Shown: positions 52,153 through 56,248 of the stretch, one piece after another
Position numbering within the stretch: position 1 is the first letter of the stretch
Layout of the letters: each line of letters begins with the position of its first letter
DNA from: an uncultured Oscillospiraceae bacterium
GTDB taxonomy: Bacteria > Bacillota > Clostridia > Oscillospirales > Ruminococcaceae
Assembly (NCBI GenBank): GCA_910577365.1
Contig: CAJTMU010000010.1
Location: forward strand, 1-56,248
Direction: 5' to 3'
Length of the DNA: 56,248 bases
Position numbers and translations under genes: made by a program
The notes under the pieces: generated by a model
Told to the model about the DNA's origin: nothing
The model's input: only the letters and a program-made list of their open reading frames with translations
Database searches by the model: none

Positions 52153-53547
52153 TTAGCCCTTCTTAGCCTTCTCGACAGCCTCGTCTATGCTGCCTACAAA
52201 CAGGAACGCGGACTCGGGCAGGTCGTCGTGCTTGCCCTCGATAATTTCCTTAAAGCCGCGGATAGTCTCCTTAAGAGGAACGTATCTGCCCTCATATCCA
52301 GTAAACTGCTCCGCAACGGAGAACGGCTGCGACAGGAAGCGCTGTATTTTTCTCGCGCGGGATACCGTCAGCTTATCCTCATCGGACAACTCGTCCATAC
52401 CAAGAATAGCAATGATGTCCTGAAGTTCGTTGTAGCGCTGAAGTATAGACTGTACCTCGCGGGCTACCTGATAATGCTCCTGACCAACGATTTCGGGAGA
52501 AAGGATTCTCGAAGTGGATTCCAGCGGGTCAACCGCGGGGAATATACCCATAGACGCAATGTTTCTCGAAAGAACCGTCGTAGCGTCCAGATGGGCGAAC
52601 GTGGTCGCGGGAGCGGGGTCGGTAAGGTCGTCCGCGGGAACGTATACCGCCTGAACCGATGTGATGGAACCTTTCTTTGTGGAGGTTATTCTCTCCTGCA
52701 AAGCGCCCATCTCGGTTGCCAGCGTGGGCTGGTAGCCAACGGCGGAGGGCATACGACCCAACAGCGCCGAAACCTCTGAGCCTGCCTGCGTGAAACGGAA
52801 GATATTATCAATAAAGAGAAGAACGTCCTGGCCCTCTTTATCACGGAAATACTCCGCCATTGTAAGACCCGACAGCGCAACTCTCATTCTCGCTCCCGGC
52901 GGCTCGTTCATCTGACCGTAAACAAGAGCGGTTTTGTTGATAACCCCCGATTCCGTCATTTCTCTGTAAAGGTCGTTGCCCTCACGGGTACGCTCTCCTA
53001 CGCCGGTGAAAACCGAGATACCGCCGTGCTGCTTGGCAACGTTGTTGATAAGCTCCATTATAAGTACCGTCTTGCCGACGCCTGCGCCGCCGAAAAGACC
53101 GATTTTACCGCCCTTAAGGTAAGGCGCGATAAGGTCTACGACCTTGATACCCGTTTCCAGTACCTCATTGGAAGCCTCCTGCTCCTCAAAATTCGGAGCG
53201 GTGCGATGAATCTCCCACTTCTCCTCGGTTTCGGGCTGCGGCTTGTTGTCAACAGCCTCTCCGAGAAGATTGAAGATTCTTCCGAGAGTTTCCTTTCCGA
53301 CGGGAACCTTTATAGACGCGCCGGTATCGACCGCGTCCATACCTCTGACAAGACCGTCCGTGCTGCCCATAGCGATACAGCGCACCGTATCGTCGCCGAT
53401 ATGCTGCGCCACCTCGACAACCAGCCTTGAGCCGTTATTGTCGATTTCAATCGCATTCAGCAGATTAGGCAGATTTTCGGGCGTAAACTTGATGTCAAGC
53501 ACCGCGCCGATTACTTGGACAATCGTGCCTATGTTCTGTTTTGTCAT
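52153..53547 (-). CDS. atpD: F1F0 ATP synthase beta subunit (catalytic)
   Basis: The 464-residue subunit has the P-loop GGAGVGKT (153-160), the catalytic GERTREGND with its Glu, and DVLLFIDNIFRFTQAGSEVS. The DELSDEDK segment is the DELSEED-like lever that contacts gamma. AAAGGA precedes the ATG. Whether the enzyme uses protons or sodium cannot be read from F1. Confidence 0.98.
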   Translation of the reverse strand: MTKQNIGTIVQVIGAVLDIKFTPENLPNLLNAIEIDNNGSRLVVEVAQHIGDDTVRCIAMGSTDGLVRGMDAVDTGASIKVPVGKETLGRIFNLLGEAVDNKPQPETEEKWEIHRTAPNFEEQEASNEVLETGIKVVDLIAPYLKGGKIGLFGGAGVGKTVLIMELINNVAKQHGGISVFTGVGERTREGNDLYREMTESGVINKTALVYGQMNEPPGARMRVALSGLTMAEYFRDKEGQDVLLFIDNIFRFTQAGSEVSALLGRMPSAVGYQPTLATEMGALQERITSTKKGSITSVQAVYVPADDLTDPAPATTFAHLDATTVLSRNIASMGIFPAVDPLESTSRILSPEIVGQEHYQVAREVQSILQRYNELQDIIAILGMDELSDEDKLTVSRARKIQRFLSQPFSVAEQFTGYEGRYVPLKETIRGFKEIIEGKHDDLPESAFLFVGSIDEAVEKAKKG

Positions 53548-53595
53548 ATTCTAACTTTTCCTTTCTTATAGGAATTGCAAAGAATTTTTTGTTGA

Positions 53596-54432
53596 TTATT
53601 CCTGAGCGCTCGCGCCCGAAACAATATCGATGATTTCCGTTGTTATGCTTGCCTGGCGAGCACGGTTGTACAGCAGCGACAGGCTCTCCGTCATTGCGTC
53701 CGCGTTGTCGGTAGCGTTCTCCATTGCGGTTCTGCGCGCACCCTGCTCCGAAGCGTAAGCCTCTACCACGGCACACTGTATAAGACTTGCGGTAAAGCGC
53801 GGGATTATACGGTTGAAAACCGCCTCGGGTGAGGGGTCGTAATTCATTGTACCGTAGTTTTCCAGCTTGACGGTTTCCATGGGCAGCATGGCCATCTGCT
53901 GCGCCTCCTGCGTTATTGAGGAAACGAACATCGTGTAGAATATCTGCACGTCGTCCACCTCGCCGCTGCGGAACATCTCAATAGCTATATCCGCGATATC
54001 CTGAGCCAGATTGGGCTTGATATTTTCCGCGATTCCCGCATAGGAAGCCACGATATCATATTCGCGCTTGTCGAAATACTCTATCGCCTTTTTACCTATG
54101 GCGATTATCTTCGGCTTTTCCGCGTCGCCTGCGTGAGCCGACGCCGCAAGCTTCAGTACGTTGGAATTATAGCCTCCCGCCAGACCTCTGTCACCCGCAA
54201 TAACGATAAACAATCTGTGCTTTACTTCACGCTTCACGGTGAAGATCGTGGAGAGATCCGTATTTGCCGAAGCTATCTCACACAGCGACTTGTAAAGCTC
54301 GTTAAAGTAGGGACGCGCCTGCTCCGCGCGCATTTTCGCCTTGCGGAGCTTACTGGAGGATACCAGCTCCATCGCCTTTGTTATCTGCCTTGTAGAGCCG
54401 ACAGATTTAATACGGCGCTTGATATCCTTCAT
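53596..54432 (-). CDS. atpG: F1F0 ATP synthase gamma subunit
   Basis: From the ATG at 54432 the product is 278 residues, with MKDIKRRIKSVGSTRQITKA at the N-terminus and SLLYNRARQASITTEIIDIV at the C-terminus, the two helices of the rotor shaft. The start is doubtful. The strong GGGGGTG site is 20 bases from this ATG but 5 bases from an ATA at 54447, which would add IASGN and restore the common MASGNMKDIKRR start. The true product may therefore begin at a non-standard ATA codon. It is otherwise intact. Confidence 0.95.
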   Translation of the reverse strand: MKDIKRRIKSVGSTRQITKAMELVSSSKLRKAKMRAEQARPYFNELYKSLCEIASANTDLSTIFTVKREVKHRLFIVIAGDRGLAGGYNSNVLKLAASAHAGDAEKPKIIAIGKKAIEYFDKREYDIVASYAGIAENIKPNLAQDIADIAIEMFRSGEVDDVQIFYTMFVSSITQEAQQMAMLPMETVKLENYGTMNYDPSPEAVFNRIIPRFTASLIQCAVVEAYASEQGARRTAMENATDNADAMTESLSLLYNRARQASITTEIIDIVSGASAQE

Positions 54433-54483
54433 ATTACCCGATGCTATAATATCACCCCCAAAAGTTATTTGACAGCCATCACC

Positions 54484-54609
54484 TTAAACGTTGTCGTTGG
54501 TGGTGATATATCTGACCTTTTTTTCAATGTACAGCCACGCCACGGCAGCTACCGCGAGGGTAGCCATAACAGCAGCGATAATGCTCAGTACAAAAGACGC
54601 CTGTTTCAT
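54484..54609 (-). CDS. 41-residue single-pass membrane protein within the ATP synthase operon
   Basis: Between atpA and atpG, an ATG at 54609 follows GAAAGGAGT by 4-5 bases. It encodes MKQASFVLSIIAAVMATLAV followed by AAVAWLYIEKKVRYITTNDN and V. One hydrophobic helix (about 5-29) and a basic cytosolic or outer tail are evident. The spacing to atpA (17 bases) and to the atpG ribosome site is tight, so it is cotranscribed. The position is unusual for a bacterial atp operon. It may help assembly or be a non-essential insert. Confidence 0.7.
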   Translation of the reverse strand: MKQASFVLSIIAAVMATLAVAAVAWLYIEKKVRYITTNDNV

Positions 54610-54626
54610 AATACTCCTTTCGGGGC

Positions 54627-56135
54627 TTAGCCCGCATAGGTGGAAGCAAAGCTTGAGAGTACTCCCTTAAGCTCCTCCTCAATTTCGGGGGACATAACCT
54701 TATCCTTGCTTATGCTGTCAAGGATTTCGGGCTTGGTGCTTCTGATATGGTCAATCAGATCTTTCTGATAGGGCTTGATCTTTTCAATGGGAATCGACGC
54801 AAGATAATTGTTGATAACCGCGTAGATTATAACCACCTGCTCCTCAACCGCCAGCGGCGAGTTCTGATCCTGCTTCAGAACCTCAACTATGCGCTCGCCT
54901 TTTGCCAGACGATCCTTCGTATCCTTATCGAGGTCGGAACCGAACTGCGAGAAAGACTGAAGCTCTCTGTACTGCGAGTAGTCAAGCTTAAGAGTACCCG
55001 AAACCTTTTTCATCGCCTTTATCTGCGCGTTACCGCCGACACGGGAAACCGAGATACCTGGGTTTACCGCGGGACGCACGCCCGAGTTGAACAGCTCACT
55101 CTCAAGGAATATCTGTCCGTCGGTGATGGAGATAACGTTCGTCGTGATATAGGCGGAAACGTCGCCTGCCTGCGTTTCAATTATGGGAAGCGCCGTAAGC
55201 GAACCGCCGCCGTACTCGTCATTAAGACGTGCCGCGCGCTCAAGAAGTCTGGAGTGCAGATAGAATACGTCGCCCGGGTATGCCTCACGTCCCGGCGGTC
55301 TTTTAAGCAGCAACGAGAGCGCTCTGTAAGCTACCGCATGCTTTGAAAGATCATCATATACTATAAGTACGTCCTTACCCTTTTCCATAAAATACTCGCC
55401 CATTGCGCAGCCCGCGTAGGGAGCAATAAACTGCAGCGGAGCAAGCTCTGAAGCCGTGGAGGATACAACGATAGTATACCCCATTGCGTTGTTTTTGGTA
55501 AGAGTGTCAACCACATTGGCAACAGTGGAGTTCTTCTGACCTATCGCAACATAGATACAGATAACGTCCTTTCCGTTCTGGTTGATTATGGTGTCGATGG
55601 CGATAGCGGTCTTACCCGTTTGTCTGTCGCCGATTATCAGCTCACGCTGACCTCTGCCTATGGGTATCATAGAGTCAATAGCCTTGATACCTGTCTGAAG
55701 AGGTACGTTAACAGGCTCTCTCGTGATAATGCCCGAGGCGATCTTCTCAATCGGACGGGTTTCCTTGGCGAGAACGGCTCCCTTGCCGTCAATAGGCTGC
55801 CCGAGGGAGTTTACAACACGTCCGATAAGCTCCTCGCCTACCGGCACGGATACGATGCTTCCCGTGCGCTTTACGGGGTCGCCCTCTTTAATGCCTGCGT
55901 CAGAACCAAGCATAACCGCGCCGACAAAGTCCTGCTCGAGGTTAAGCGCCATGCAGCGAACGCCGTTCTCAAATTCGAGAAGCTCGTTGAGCATGCACTT
56001 TTCCAGACCGTGAATACGCACGATACCGTCACCGACGGTAACTACCGTACCCACATCTCCGAGCTGGATCTTCGCATTGTAGTTCTTTATTCGGCTCTTT
56101 ATCAGACCCGTTATTTCATCGGGGCGTAAATCCAT
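54627..56135 (-). CDS. atpA: F1F0 ATP synthase alpha subunit
   Basis: The start at 56135 (MDLRPDEITG) has GAAAGGG 9 bases upstream; the ATG at 56144 touches the ribosome site and is less likely. The 502-residue subunit has the P-loop GDRQTGKT (169-176) and the alpha signature PAVNPGISVSRVGGNAQ. It is non-catalytic and alternates with beta in the F1 head. atpH lies directly upstream. Confidence 0.98.
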   Translation of the reverse strand: MDLRPDEITGLIKSRIKNYNAKIQLGDVGTVVTVGDGIVRIHGLEKCMLNELLEFENGVRCMALNLEQDFVGAVMLGSDAGIKEGDPVKRTGSIVSVPVGEELIGRVVNSLGQPIDGKGAVLAKETRPIEKIASGIITREPVNVPLQTGIKAIDSMIPIGRGQRELIIGDRQTGKTAIAIDTIINQNGKDVICIYVAIGQKNSTVANVVDTLTKNNAMGYTIVVSSTASELAPLQFIAPYAGCAMGEYFMEKGKDVLIVYDDLSKHAVAYRALSLLLKRPPGREAYPGDVFYLHSRLLERAARLNDEYGGGSLTALPIIETQAGDVSAYITTNVISITDGQIFLESELFNSGVRPAVNPGISVSRVGGNAQIKAMKKVSGTLKLDYSQYRELQSFSQFGSDLDKDTKDRLAKGERIVEVLKQDQNSPLAVEEQVVIIYAVINNYLASIPIEKIKPYQKDLIDHIRSTKPEILDSISKDKVMSPEIEEELKGVLSSFASTYAG

Positions 56136-56180
56136 TAAATACATCCCTTTCTGTCGTGATATTCCGGTAAGACCCGTTCA

Positions 56181-56248
56181 TCAGGTGATAACGGAGCCAA
56201 GCTCCTGCCTGAGCGCGTTGAGCCTTGCCTTGACGCTTCCGTCATAAC
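56181..56248 (-). CDS. atpH: F1F0 ATP synthase delta subunit, C-terminal end (partial)
   Basis: The window ends inside this gene. The visible last 22 codons read YDGSVKARLNALRQELGSVI and T, then TGA. This matches the typical end of the delta subunit, which links F1 to the stator. The stop is about 45 bases before atpA, as in standard atp operons. Confidence 0.85.
   Translation of the reverse strand, partial: YDGSVKARLNALRQELGSVIT

Overview
The window looks like chromosomal DNA from an anaerobic, low-to-mid GC Firmicute of class Clostridia, probably near the Oscillospiraceae/Ruminococcaceae. This is inferred from gene content: a THF riboswitch-folT unit, GTP-type PEP carboxykinase, FabV-type enoyl reductase, DUF2975 next to a small XRE regulator, DUF4173, WYL regulators, many lipoproteins with Gram-positive signals, and strong AGGAG ribosome sites with TTGACA-17-TATAAT promoters. 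The standard code is used: many intact genes stop at TGA. I saw no tRNA, rRNA, CRISPR array, prophage or transposase.

Layout. 0-10.3 kb: a large zinc-ribbon membrane protein, a hypothetical gene, an orphan BMP-family lipoprotein with a long leader, then a minus-strand unit of an RlmL-like RNA methyltransferase, a transglutaminase membrane protein interrupted by an in-frame TGA, and a DUF58 protein. 10.3-21 kb: plus-strand housekeeping genes (pgi, a small P-loop protein, rpmF, dnaE, pfkA behind a structured leader, folT behind a THF riboswitch, proC) with two decayed small genes between them. 21-26.3 kb: a heterodimeric ABC exporter pair and fabV on the minus strand. 27-30.3 kb: a papain-like amidase candidate, DUF2975 plus its XRE partner, and a DUF4173 membrane protein. 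30.5-34.1 kb: a complete polar amino-acid ABC importer. 34.7-40.3 kb: two overlapping WYL regulators, a parvulin-like lipoprotein, an Orn/Lys/Arg decarboxylase-fold enzyme and a pseudogene. 40.3-49 kb: a PH-domain membrane protein, glmU, pncA, pncB, an unknown protein and pckA. 49-51.7 kb: an AT-rich cassette of small Cys-rich proteins and a lipoprotein around a divergent XRE regulator. 51.7 kb to the end: the F1 part of ATP synthase (atpC, atpD, atpG, a 41-residue membrane ORF, atpA, end of atpH).

Functionally the window joins glycolysis and gluconeogenesis (pgi, pfkA, pckA), NAD salvage (pncA, pncB), folate uptake, cell-wall precursor synthesis (glmU), replication (dnaE) and ATP synthesis.

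The most unusual features are: (1) a dispersed intergenic fold-back repeat with terminal inverted repeat GAATTTTCCGCA / TGCGGAAAATTC, in about ten copies; (2) the TGA that cuts the transglutaminase gene before its catalytic Asp; (3) an atpG whose ribosome site and conserved N-terminus point to an ATA start; (4) an unannotated 41-residue membrane ORF between atpA and atpG; (5) two unlinked 5' leaders (pfkA and the BMP lipoprotein) that share exact sequence blocks; (6) three decayed small genes.
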